Assembly (NCBI GenBank): GCA_964523795.1
Contig: CAZGAO010000002.1
Location: 67,188 to 131,187 of the forward strand
Direction: 5' to 3'
Origin: SABY01 sp964523795
GTDB lineage: Bacteria > Bacteroidota > Bacteroidia > Bacteroidales > 4484-276
DNA: 64,000 bases
Shown: one piece after another, positions 17,001-25,710 of the stretch
How positions within the stretch are numbered: position 1 is the stretch's first letter
Layout of the letters: each line of letters starts with the position of its first letter
The notes under the pieces: generated by a model
Seen by the model: the letters and a program-made list of their open reading frames with translations, nothing else
Database searches by the model: none
What the model was told of the DNA's origin: nothing
Position numbers and translations under genes: made by a program

Positions 17001-20000
17001 GGTGCAGTGGTTTACTACCAATGGTGGTGGATTCTTTAGTAATGAATTTGTGGTGGAGCCTACCTATAGCCCCAGCCCCAGTATTGATTTTCCCCAAGGA
17101 TGTATTATCATTAAGGTAGCTGCATCTCCTATTTTACCATGTACCATTTCCGATGAAGACTCTACGCTTCTTTGTTTCCAAAAGAACGTTATTGTAGATG
17201 CCGGACTTAACGATACCACCTGCGAAGAAACACCCATTACACTTACAGGTACTGCTACTGAATATAGTTCGGTACTTTGGAGCGATGGTGCAGGTACTTT
17301 TGATCCTGCTGATGCCCTCGTTACTGAATATACCCCTGGTGTTGGCGAAACCGGAGTAGTTGTTCTTAGGCTAACTGCCGAGGCCAAATCTCCATGTACT
17401 GTGGCTGCAATCGATTCGATGGAACTTTTTGTTCAGCCTGCCCCTATTGCTGATGCAGGTGCTGACCAAACCGTTTGCGAAATGATCTGTCTGCCTCCGG
17501 TACCCGATGCCAATGGCATTGTTAACCTTGCCGGTGCTGTTCAGTTTGCCTCAGGCCAAATGTGGAGTTCCACTGGTGACGGTACCTTTGACGATGATGG
17601 CGCACTTGGTGCTGTTTACACAATAGGCGATGGCGACATTGCAAATCTTAACGTGGATCTTTATCTTACTGCTTATGCTATCGATCCTTGCCTTACAGCC
17701 GATGTTGATACTATGACTGTTACCGTTCAGCCTTCACCCGAAGCTATGGCCGGTGACGACAAATCTATCTGCGAAGGTGAAACCGTTACTATGGAGGGTT
17801 CTACCCTAAATGCAATGGGCGTGTTCTGGGATTTTGCCATTTATGGCGAAGGCGATGGAACATGGGATAACCAGTTGATCCCAGATGCTACCTATGACCC
17901 TGGCGATGATGATGTTGACAGAGGTTATGTAGAACTGATCATGGTTGCTTTCCCCATTAGTCCTTGTACTTATCCTGATGCCGACCGTATGACGGTTTAC
18001 ATTATCCAGGAGCCCGAAGCCCTTGCCGGCCTTGATGACACGATCTGTGCAGGTGAATCTTATTTCCTGGATGGCTGGGTTGCTAATGCTACTGGTGGCG
18101 TTGAATGGACTACCAGTGGTGATGGTACTTTTATTCCCACCAATGACATTTTGAACCCTGAATATGCTCCTGGTCCTGGTGATATTGCTGCCGATAGTGT
18201 TGAGCTTTGCCTCTACGCTTTTGACGGTTCGGCTTGTAACAACGATTATTTCGATTGCATGACGCTCACCATTCTTCCTCCTCCGGAAGTTAATGCAGGT
18301 GCCGATCAGGTTATTTGCGAAGGTGCTGACGTAATTCTGGATGGTACTTCTGATAATACCAGTGCTGTACTTTGGACAAGCAATGGTGATGGTGTTTTTG
18401 CACCAGATCCAGCAAATGTTCTTGACCCGGTTTATACCCCTGGCGTTACTGATATTGCCAATGGTACTGTTGAGCTTACCCTTACCGGTCAGCCGCTTGA
18501 TCCATGTTCAATTCCGGTTAGCGATCCTATGACCGTTACTATCAATCCCCAGCCGGCTGTATTGTTCTGCTTCGATGGCGTAACTGCAGTTACCGATTCA
18601 GTGTTTTACCGTTGCTTCGACGAAACCGTTAATGTTTCACTTTGCGAAGTAATTCAGGGAACAGGTCCATTTACGATTTGCTACACTTTAAATAATGAGC
18701 CGGATAGTTGTGTAACTGGTGTAAATCTTGGTGATGTTTTTGCCAGTCAGATTTTACCTGTGGGTACCAACGACATTGCTATTACATCAATTACCGATGT
18801 TAATGGTTGTGCTGCCTTAGACGTAACGCCTTACCAGGCTCAGGTTGTGGTTCATCCCGAACCAGTGGCTCTGTTCTGCTTCAATGATGAACCTGCTGCT
18901 CAAGGCACTGTATTCCCTTATTGCGAAGATGTTGCTGTTAATGTAACCCTTTGCGAAATCGTTGACGGTCTTGGACCTTTTGAGGTTTGTTATACCATTA
19001 ATGGCGAGCTTCCTGAAACGTGTATTACACTTAACGAAGGTGAATCATTGTTTAATAGCACACTGCTCCCGGGTAGCTATGTTGTTCAGGTTACTTCTAT
19101 TACCGATACCAATGGCTGTAGTGCTTCTGACGCCAGCATTGCCATGTACACTGCTACTGTTAATATCCAGGCCAACCCAATTATCGAGGCTGGTGATCCT
19201 CAGGTTCTTTGTGATGTCGATTTGCCCGTTCAACTGGCTGCAACAGGTGCAAACTATAGCTCGCTATTGTGGACAGGTGGTTCAGGTTCATTTAGTATTG
19301 ATACTATTCTTACGCCTACTTACGATCCTGACTTGGCAGAATATGGTGATACCATTACGCTGTGCATCGAAGCACAACCGATCAGCCCATGTACTTTGGT
19401 TGTTTTCGATTGTGTAGATATTTTTGTACAGCCCAGCGCAACTGCTTATGCAGGTGCTGATTCAACAATTTGCGAAGGCTTGGATTTCTCATTAGCCGAT
19501 GCTGCTGCTACAAATTACTCTATGCTTACCTGGACACACGATGGTGACGGTGCATTTGATTTTACCAATACCCTTAATCCGGTTTATACTCCTGGTGCAG
19601 GCGACCTGAATGAAACCGTAGAGCTTTGTCTTACAGCTGCCGCTATCGATCCTTGCACAATGGCTGCAACCGATTGTTTAGACTTATTCATTCAAGCTAA
19701 CCCAACTATTGATGCCGGTCCTGACCAAGATGTATGCGACACTCAGTTGCTCGTTCAACTGGAAGCAACAGGTGACGATTTTGATTCAGTAGAGTGGTCT
19801 GGTGGTTTAGGTGATTTTAGTAATGCTAATATTCTTGATCCTACTTACGATCCCAATGATTTAGAAAATGGTACAAGCGTAAGATTGTTTATCACAGCAC
19901 AGCCCATTGGTCCTTGTGTATTGGTAGTTATGGATAGCATGGATGTTTTCATCCAGCAAAGCCCAACTGCTTATGCCGGTCCTGATACTATTCTTTGTGT

Positions 20001-22821
20001 AGGTACTCCTTACTATATAGTAGATGCTACTGCTGCAAACTATGATGTGGTCATGTGGACTACTTTCAATGGTACCGGTGCTTTCGATAACGAAAATATC
20101 GTTAATCCTGTCTATACTCCTGGGATGCTTGATGTAAATCAAACGGTCGAATTGTGTATTATGGCTGCTCCTATTACTCCTTGTACTGTTATGGCGCAGG
20201 ATTGCATGGAATTGTTCATCCAGGCCAACCCAAGTATCGATGCCGGAATCGATCAGGTTGTTTGCGGTGGTACTGCACTAATGGCTGCTTCCGGTAGTGA
20301 TTATAGCTCTGTACTTTGGTCAGGTGGTTTAGGTTTATTCAGTGCTTATGATGTACTCGATCCTACCTATACTCCCGCTGCTTCTGAATTTGGTACTACC
20401 GTTGATCTGGTTATCACAGCACAGCCCATTAGCCCATGCCAGCTTGTAGTTGCCGATTCTATGGAATTGTACATCCAAAAGGATCCTACTGTTGATGCCG
20501 GTGCTAATCAGGTTGTTTGCGAGGATGATTTTGTTGCATTAAATGCTATGGCTGACGATTATAGCTCAGTAATGTGGAGTGGCGGCTTAGGTGATTTCAG
20601 TGCTACCAATATTCTTGATCCAAGCTATACACCCGATGCTCTTGAAGCAGGTAATGTGGTTACCCTATTCATCGAAGCCATGCCCATTTTACCATGTGCC
20701 GTTTCAGCTATCGATAGTTTAGAAATTACTATTATTGCGCTGCCTACCGTTAATGCTGGTATGGATATCGAAGCCTGTGATAATGTACAGTCAGTTGCTG
20801 TTTGTGGTACTGCTACAAGTTATGCCTCTGTTCTTTGGACAACCAATGGTGATGGATTCTTTGATGATGCTGGTATCTTATGCACTGACTACTCCCGAGG
20901 TACTAATGACTTAGCTAATGGTGTAGAGCTTTTCTTGGAAGTACAACCGCTTGATCCTCCATGTGTTGTTTCAGCCATCGATTCCCTCAGTGTTACTTTT
21001 ATCCCAAGTCCTTTGGCCGTTGCCGGACCTCCTGCTACTATCTGCCAGGGTGATCTGTCGTATGCGCTGATTGACGCTAATGCTTTTAACTACGCTTCGT
21101 TATCGTGGACAGGTGGTGATGGTACATTCGATGACCCCAATTCACTTAACCCAATTTATACTCCCGGCGATGGTGATATCGCAATGGGTTATGTTGAGCT
21201 TTGCCTTACCGCCGAGCCTAACATAGGATGTAATACTGCCAGTACCTCTTGTATGATACTGACAATTATTCCTGATCCTGTTATCGATCCTATGGATGAT
21301 TTGTATCTTTCATGTGATAACTATGACTTTGTTAATGGTTTATGGTTAGCATTGGATTTGAATCCCTTAGTAGGCCCGAATCCGGGTGATTATACCTACC
21401 AATGGGCAACCGATGGTGATGGTTCTTTTGACAATGAAACCGCACAGGTAACTATCTATACCATGGGAACCAACGATAAGTGGAATGGAGTCCTTAATCT
21501 TACCCTTACTGTTGTAGGCCCGGCTGGTTGCGGAGTTGTAGTTTCTGAAATATTAACGGTGTATGTTCCCCAACAGATCATTCAGGTTGATAATTTAGAC
21601 TGGTTTGACAATAACTATGGTTGGAGAGGTATTTCTTCTTATGTAGGCAAGGAAACCACAAGTGTTCCTGATGTGATGGCTCCGGCTGTTGTTGAAGGTT
21701 CGGTACTTAGCCCACTTAAATTTATGTTCGACTATACTGGTAAATATTACTGGCCAAGCATTGCCAATCCAGTAAACCAGCTTGGAGACTGGAAGCCTGT
21801 TGGTTATAAAACCAAATGGATATCCGAAGCCTGTCTGCCCATTTACGGCGATAACGCATACGATACCGTGTCATCTGCATTCCCGGTTATGAGCAACACC
21901 GGATACCTTTTCACCTTCTTGCCTGTTTTAACCAATGAGGTGGTACTTATCGATACACTCTTTGCTGACAAGCTGGGTCTTGATAGTGATGTTCTGCTGA
22001 TGTACGATTGGATGAGTAACTTGATTTGGACACCTGAAGACAGTATTGGTGGTGGTCTGGAATATCTCTATCCCGGTCAGGCCTATCTGCTTGTTCATCG
22101 TCCAGGTTTTGATAGCTATACTTTGAACTTCCCTGCAGTTAATCCTGCAAATTCTATTGTATCTAAAGTTGCTTCTCCGGCAGCAGCTATCGAGAATGGT
22201 AACTCACCCTGGAACAACGTTGCAAATACAGCAGCACCCCATTTCATCTTCTTTGCTGATGAGGTATTGAGCCAAATCCAGCCCGGTGATGTAATTGGTG
22301 CCTTTAACCAATACAACGAATGTGTTGGCGTTACTGAGTTCAACCAAAGAGAGAGCCTCCAACTACTCGCTATGGGTGATGATCCTACAACGGAAATATA
22401 TGAAGGTTTTGAAGAAGGCGAAGATATGAGCTTCAAGCTCTATCGTCCTGCCAGCGACCAAACTTTCGATGTATCCTTTATTTATGATGTTGAGTATCCG
22501 CAATACGATAATTTATTCACTGTTTATGGTGTGTCAAACGTTGTTGATGTTACAATGTCGATAACCTCAGTGGGTAATGATCTGATTGGTAAGTCGCTTA
22601 ACGTATTCCCGAACCCAACCAACAGCTTTATTAATATCGCTTCTGATTATGATATCAAGAGTGTAACCCTAGTAAATTATGTTGGCCAGGTGGTTTACTC
22701 AAGTAATGTAAATGCACACGACTTCCAGATCAATGTATCGGAATTCGTTACCGGTATCTACATTGTTCGCGTTGAAACAGCCGAAGGTAATTTGTTAACC
22801 AAACGCATTACCGTTGAATAA
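14059..22821 (+). CDS. Giant T9SS surface protein with about 23 Ig/PKD-like repeats
   Basis: 2920 residues. Signal peptide (KVYKLKFLLAMMLMPFLAMAQ), then an N-terminal module at about 25-145 (GDYIGVFFLDGGALVCGG...GEAFNWKFYD). From about 150 to 2505 there are about 23 tandem repeats of 85-95 residues with the pattern AG.D.TIC....LWT..GDG.FDN..ILNP.YTPG...DIANG.VEL.LTA.PI.PC....DSM.L. Each usually has one Cys early and one in the 'PC' late, suggesting one disulfide per repeat. Two units at about 1493-1705 are of a different type (LFCF...V.LCE). Next come the GWRGISSYV module (about 2506-2695), a GDVIGAFN module (about 2714-2827) and a type A T9SS sorting tail (NVFPNPTNSFINI...GIYIVRVET). It is probably exported by T9SS and anchored as an adhesin or matrix protein; the ligand is unknown. 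Confidence 0.93.
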   Translation: MFLKVYKLKFLLAMMLMPFLAMAQAPAGWDFIPTPLTHEIIVPDGIMLEYEGVTVVDGDYIGVFFLDGGALVCGGYVELGAGSNNNFNAYGEFPGLPGFSLGEAFNWKFYDVSESTEYNVQAEYVGVGNVFDGGSSVLNGFVQAFAIAASVSPSTLPIDGGTVDLSAENLDPTNYTVDTDGWEWFAGVTPIGNTKDILGYAVTATTVFTVNAEATSGDMATASVTVVVSGISAGVDDTICANGTFAVAATASPDYVQFTWTKSGSGTFSNPAILNPVYTPSAADLVAGSVILTLNAVSLQSGPATVQMELTFQAEPTIDILPEQDYVCIPDSFYFADVVGANYQQLQWFTTNGGGFFDNEYILNPIYYPSPQIDWVQKCVYIAVSAAPIQPCMVSVADSMNLCFVDKPTVDAGADAGYCTEQAVTHTFAGAATFDPNWPDNTTLLWETSNGDGTFDNASLENATYTFGTNDLANGGVINFTLTAETLEACGPVSDDLSITLQATPTIDILEDTYTICQGDSLNFALQVTADDYSQVQWFTTNGGGFFSNEFIEEPIYYPAPDIDYPQNCIILRVAASPILPCTVSTEDSTLLCFQMLPVVVAGPDATICANETYTTMPTVENSAGPYMWTEDGFGYFEDPTLLNAKYIAHADDANSIVTLTLSAEPIGPCTDAVSGSMELTVLCAPDVWAGDDFTVCETENPELVGVAECVTGTMWATTGDGHFCCPQDLISSYYPGPNDLTVGCVTLVLIGYPLAPCSLYELDKVVVCFDPVPEVEISADAATVCQDQTLQLDADTANVCGLIWTTFDGTGTFDNPNIPNAIYTPSAQDAISGTITLTLTASACGECDVPAVDNIVVTIQNNPVADAGSDMTTCEDTPHYFGVATATNASAVLWSGGQGSFDNDMMLDATYTPAAAEIGDSIELCLTAMPIDPCTMSHTDCMFLYIQGNPAIDILEDSYTICEGDIMDFANEVVGENFSQVQWFTTNGGGFFSNEFVVEPTYSPSPSIDFPQGCIIIKVAASPILPCTISDEDSTLLCFQKNVIVDAGLNDTTCEETPITLTGTATEYSSVLWSDGAGTFDPADALVTEYTPGVGETGVVVLRLTAEAKSPCTVAAIDSMELFVQPAPIADAGADQTVCEMICLPPVPDANGIVNLAGAVQFASGQMWSSTGDGTFDDDGALGAVYTIGDGDIANLNVDLYLTAYAIDPCLTADVDTMTVTVQPSPEAMAGDDKSICEGETVTMEGSTLNAMGVFWDFAIYGEGDGTWDNQLIPDATYDPGDDDVDRGYVELIMVAFPISPCTYPDADRMTVYIIQEPEALAGLDDTICAGESYFLDGWVANATGGVEWTTSGDGTFIPTNDILNPEYAPGPGDIAADSVELCLYAFDGSACNNDYFDCMTLTILPPPEVNAGADQVICEGADVILDGTSDNTSAVLWTSNGDGVFAPDPANVLDPVYTPGVTDIANGTVELTLTGQPLDPCSIPVSDPMTVTINPQPAVLFCFDGVTAVTDSVFYRCFDETVNVSLCEVIQGTGPFTICYTLNNEPDSCVTGVNLGDVFASQILPVGTNDIAITSITDVNGCAALDVTPYQAQVVVHPEPVALFCFNDEPAAQGTVFPYCEDVAVNVTLCEIVDGLGPFEVCYTINGELPETCITLNEGESLFNSTLLPGSYVVQVTSITDTNGCSASDASIAMYTATVNIQANPIIEAGDPQVLCDVDLPVQLAATGANYSSLLWTGGSGSFSIDTILTPTYDPDLAEYGDTITLCIEAQPISPCTLVVFDCVDIFVQPSATAYAGADSTICEGLDFSLADAAATNYSMLTWTHDGDGAFDFTNTLNPVYTPGAGDLNETVELCLTAAAIDPCTMAATDCLDLFIQANPTIDAGPDQDVCDTQLLVQLEATGDDFDSVEWSGGLGDFSNANILDPTYDPNDLENGTSVRLFITAQPIGPCVLVVMDSMDVFIQQSPTAYAGPDTILCVGTPYYIVDATAANYDVVMWTTFNGTGAFDNENIVNPVYTPGMLDVNQTVELCIMAAPITPCTVMAQDCMELFIQANPSIDAGIDQVVCGGTALMAASGSDYSSVLWSGGLGLFSAYDVLDPTYTPAASEFGTTVDLVITAQPISPCQLVVADSMELYIQKDPTVDAGANQVVCEDDFVALNAMADDYSSVMWSGGLGDFSATNILDPSYTPDALEAGNVVTLFIEAMPILPCAVSAIDSLEITIIALPTVNAGMDIEACDNVQSVAVCGTATSYASVLWTTNGDGFFDDAGILCTDYSRGTNDLANGVELFLEVQPLDPPCVVSAIDSLSVTFIPSPLAVAGPPATICQGDLSYALIDANAFNYASLSWTGGDGTFDDPNSLNPIYTPGDGDIAMGYVELCLTAEPNIGCNTASTSCMILTIIPDPVIDPMDDLYLSCDNYDFVNGLWLALDLNPLVGPNPGDYTYQWATDGDGSFDNETAQVTIYTMGTNDKWNGVLNLTLTVVGPAGCGVVVSEILTVYVPQQIIQVDNLDWFDNNYGWRGISSYVGKETTSVPDVMAPAVVEGSVLSPLKFMFDYTGKYYWPSIANPVNQLGDWKPVGYKTKWISEACLPIYGDNAYDTVSSAFPVMSNTGYLFTFLPVLTNEVVLIDTLFADKLGLDSDVLLMYDWMSNLIWTPEDSIGGGLEYLYPGQAYLLVHRPGFDSYTLNFPAVNPANSIVSKVASPAAAIENGNSPWNNVANTAAPHFIFFADEVLSQIQPGDVIGAFNQYNECVGVTEFNQRESLQLLAMGDDPTTEIYEGFEEGEDMSFKLYRPASDQTFDVSFIYDVEYPQYDNLFTVYGVSNVVDVTMSITSVGNDLIGKSLNVFPNPTNSFINIASDYDIKSVTLVNYVGQVVYSSNVNAHDFQINVSEFVTGIYIVRVETAEGNLLTKRITVE

Positions 22822-22845
22822 TCATTAAATTGATATTCCATTAAT

Positions 22846-22883
22846 AAAAAAGGGACTGGCCATTGGCTTAGTCCCTTTTTTTT
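22846..22883 (+). terminator. Terminator after the giant surface gene
   Basis: AAAAGGGACT pairs with AGTCCCTTTT around a 12-base loop and is followed by a T run. Confidence 0.88.
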
Positions 22884-22959
22884 ATTTTTCCTGCTCTAAA
22901 GTGATGCGGTATTTGTTTAATTTGTAATTTTACAAATCTTTTTTAATAAGTATATTATC

Positions 22960-25281
22960 ATGAAAAAAATCATAGGTACACTCGCATTTTACTTTCTTTT
23001 GCTTGTCTCCACAAGCATCTCCGCACAGGAGCCACCCCCCCTCCCCCCAGGCTGGGAACACATCGCCACCCCGTCAAACCACATTGTCTCGGTGCCGCTC
23101 ACAAGTCAGCCCAACATCAATGGCTACCCGATAATGCCGGGGGATCATATTGGGGTTTTTTATACAAACGATAGTGGTGAGCTGGCCTGTGGAGGTGCTA
23201 CCCCCTGGCTGGGTGATGAAAACACTGGCATTATTGCCTTTGGAAATGATGCCTTTACTGCCGAAAAAGATGGCTTTGCCTCCGGCGAAACTATCACCTA
23301 CAAATTTTATTCGTGGGCCTTGCATCAGGAGTACTTTGCTGATGCAATATGCAATGATGCCCTGCCTGTGCAATGCGATGTTTTTGTCTCCAATGGCTTA
23401 TCCGGCGTGGACTCGATTTGGGCTAACGCGTTTTATTTCGTTGGCAATGCCAGCCATGATACGCTTTGCCAGGGTGATCAAGTGCAGTTTTTTGTTGAAG
23501 CTTCCGGTGGAAATGGTAGCTACACCTACAACTGGACTTCCGATCCGCCGGGATTCAACGCTACCATACCTAACCCTGTCCATGTTCCTGCTGCAAGTAC
23601 TACGTATTATGTTACCGTTACCAGTAATGGCCAAAGCCTCGGGATGCAATTTTATGTTCAGACCTTCTCACCACCCTTTGCCGATGCCGGTGCCAATGAT
23701 GCAGTTTGCGCCGACGAGAGCCTTAGCCTTGAAGGGCAACATGCTGATGATTCGGGCTTTTTCTGGTCATCAGCCGGTGATGGTACTTTTGATAATGACA
23801 CCCTGATTAACCCTGAATATTTTCCCGGGACGCTCGATATTTCTTCCGGGCTGGTTCAGCTTTCTTTAACTGCCAATCCTGTTCAGCCCTGCGATTCGCC
23901 GCTTACCTCAACTATGCAACTAATTATTGAAAGTTACCCCGAGGTTTTTGCCGGCGATGATCGAGCCGCCTGTGAGGATGATAGTCCTTTGTTGATAGCC
24001 ACCGTAAGCAATACTACACAAATGCTTTGGACAACATCAGGCGATGGTACTTTTTCGGCACCCCTTTTTTCAACTTCGGTTTACTATCCAGGTAGTAACG
24101 ATCTCCAAATTGGGAATGTGGAACTTAGCATCACGGGTATTGCACTGAGTCCGTGCCAGGGTCAGTTTTCGGATGCGCTTCAGCTTAGCTTCCAGGAACT
24201 CCCTTTAATCGATGCCGGAGTCAATCAGCTTGTTTGCGAGGATGCAACGGTTCAGCTTAGTGCTTCTACACAAAATACTGCCTCGGTACTTTGGCAAACA
24301 AGTGGTGACGGAACTTTTGCTGACCCTGCTTTAATCGAAACGACCTATTATCCCGGTTCCCTTGACATTGCTGATGGTGAGGTTGATCTTGCTATTGTCG
24401 GGCAGCCTGTCTCACCGTGTAGTTCAGCATTTAGCGATGCCCTTCAAATATTAATAAATGGAAATCCAATGGTAGCAGCTGGTGAGGATGCCACAATATG
24501 TCAAAATACAAATATGCAACTTGCGGGTTCAGCAATGTATTACGACGAAGTGCTGTGGACAAGCACAGGAGATGGCGATTTTGATAATCCCGATCAACTA
24601 AGTACAACTTACACCCCGGGTACCAACGATATTGCCAATGGCCTGCTTACGATAAGTCTTACTGCAATTCCGGTTTTCCCTTGCACCGTGCAAGGGGAAG
24701 ACGATTTGATTTTGAGTATCGAATACCTGCCCACGGCCATCGCAGGCGAAGATGCTACCATTCACTATACCGAAAATTACCAATTGCTGGGCGATGCTCT
24801 AAATTACTCAATATTAGTGTGGAGCAGCTCGGGCGATGGTTTCTTCAATGCCTGGGATATTCTCGACCCGGTTTATACCCTCGGAAGCCAGGATATTGCC
24901 AATGCCGGGGTTCAGCTTGCGCTTACTGCTTTTCCCATCAGTGCCTGTCAGGTAGGTGCAAGCGATTCGCTCTACCTTACTATCGATACCATTACAGGTA
25001 TCCAAACCTTACACACTGCGTGGCAGCCAAATATTTATCCCAATCCTGCAAAGGCTCACTTGTTTGTTGAATTGCCATCTGAGTCTTGCAACCATGGTCA
25101 AATTTTTATTTACGATAACTTTGGCCGAAAAATTTATGAATGGAATATGGGTCATAGTGATACTAAGATTCCTGAGCGGCTACAAATTGATATGGCCGCT
25201 TTTGAGCCAGGGCTTTACTTTCTTGAAATGAGGATAGATGATACCATATTTTATAAAAAGATCGTGAAAGCACTTCATTAA
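22960..25281 (+). CDS. T9SS surface protein with five Ig/PKD-like repeats
   Basis: 773 residues. The signal peptide ends near TSISAQE. The N-terminal module (about 25-150: PGWEHIATPSNHIVSVP...GDHIGVFYTNDSGELACGG...GFASGETITYKFY) is the same domain as in the two neighbours. Then comes one Ig-like domain (LCQGDQVQFFVEASGGNGSYTYNW) and five repeats of the AG.D..C...LWTSGDGTFDN...Y.PG..DIA type. The fifth has lost its first Cys (DATIHYTENY). The protein ends with a T9SS sorting tail (NIYPNPAKAHLFVEL...GLYFLEMRID). It lies 138 bases after the giant gene behind a terminator, so it probably has its own promoter; a perfect palindrome ATTTGTAA-TT-TTACAAAT lies at about 22921-22938. Predicted role: a smaller paralogous adhesin or scaffold. 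Confidence 0.9.
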   Translation: MKKIIGTLAFYFLLLVSTSISAQEPPPLPPGWEHIATPSNHIVSVPLTSQPNINGYPIMPGDHIGVFYTNDSGELACGGATPWLGDENTGIIAFGNDAFTAEKDGFASGETITYKFYSWALHQEYFADAICNDALPVQCDVFVSNGLSGVDSIWANAFYFVGNASHDTLCQGDQVQFFVEASGGNGSYTYNWTSDPPGFNATIPNPVHVPAASTTYYVTVTSNGQSLGMQFYVQTFSPPFADAGANDAVCADESLSLEGQHADDSGFFWSSAGDGTFDNDTLINPEYFPGTLDISSGLVQLSLTANPVQPCDSPLTSTMQLIIESYPEVFAGDDRAACEDDSPLLIATVSNTTQMLWTTSGDGTFSAPLFSTSVYYPGSNDLQIGNVELSITGIALSPCQGQFSDALQLSFQELPLIDAGVNQLVCEDATVQLSASTQNTASVLWQTSGDGTFADPALIETTYYPGSLDIADGEVDLAIVGQPVSPCSSAFSDALQILINGNPMVAAGEDATICQNTNMQLAGSAMYYDEVLWTSTGDGDFDNPDQLSTTYTPGTNDIANGLLTISLTAIPVFPCTVQGEDDLILSIEYLPTAIAGEDATIHYTENYQLLGDALNYSILVWSSSGDGFFNAWDILDPVYTLGSQDIANAGVQLALTAFPISACQVGASDSLYLTIDTITGIQTLHTAWQPNIYPNPAKAHLFVELPSESCNHGQIFIYDNFGRKIYEWNMGHSDTKIPERLQIDMAAFEPGLYFLEMRIDDTIFYKKIVKALH

Positions 25282-25710
25282 TAGGAATGGATGATGCAAA
25301 AACCCCGGTAATAATACAATGTGAAGAATAGTTAAAAAGTCGGGTGTTTCAAAATTATTTTATTTTTGTATGAATTATTAATAGAAGATAGACAAATTTG
25401 AATAACTATAGTTTTTATTAATTAGAGATAAAACGAAAATGCTAAAGTAATAGTGCTTTAAATCAGGAGATTATGTTTTTTTTAGAATTGATTTTTTATT
25501 CATGATTTTTTATTAACACGATTTAAAAATTGAGGTATTCGATAAATGGCTCAACGTTTATCCATTATTGAATAAGACGGGCTATGGATGTTATTTAAAA
25601 AACGTTAAAAAAAGATTATCGAATTTACAGATTTATCATATATTTGTTTACGAAAAGTCAGAATTTTCTTAACCTTAACTTAATACAAATCTTTAAAAAA
25701 GGAGGATTAC
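25282..25710 (+). promoter_or_regulatory. AT-rich leader with -7 box and strong ribosome-binding site
   Basis: No gene in these 429 bases. A TATATTTG box at 25639-25646 lacks a good TTG partner. The last bases, CTTTAAAAAAGGAGGATTAC, are almost identical to those before the giant gene at 14059, with AAGGAGG (25699-25705) five bases from the ATG. The first codons after the ATG are also nearly the same. The remainder is low-complexity AT-rich DNA in which I recognise nothing. Confidence 0.6.
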
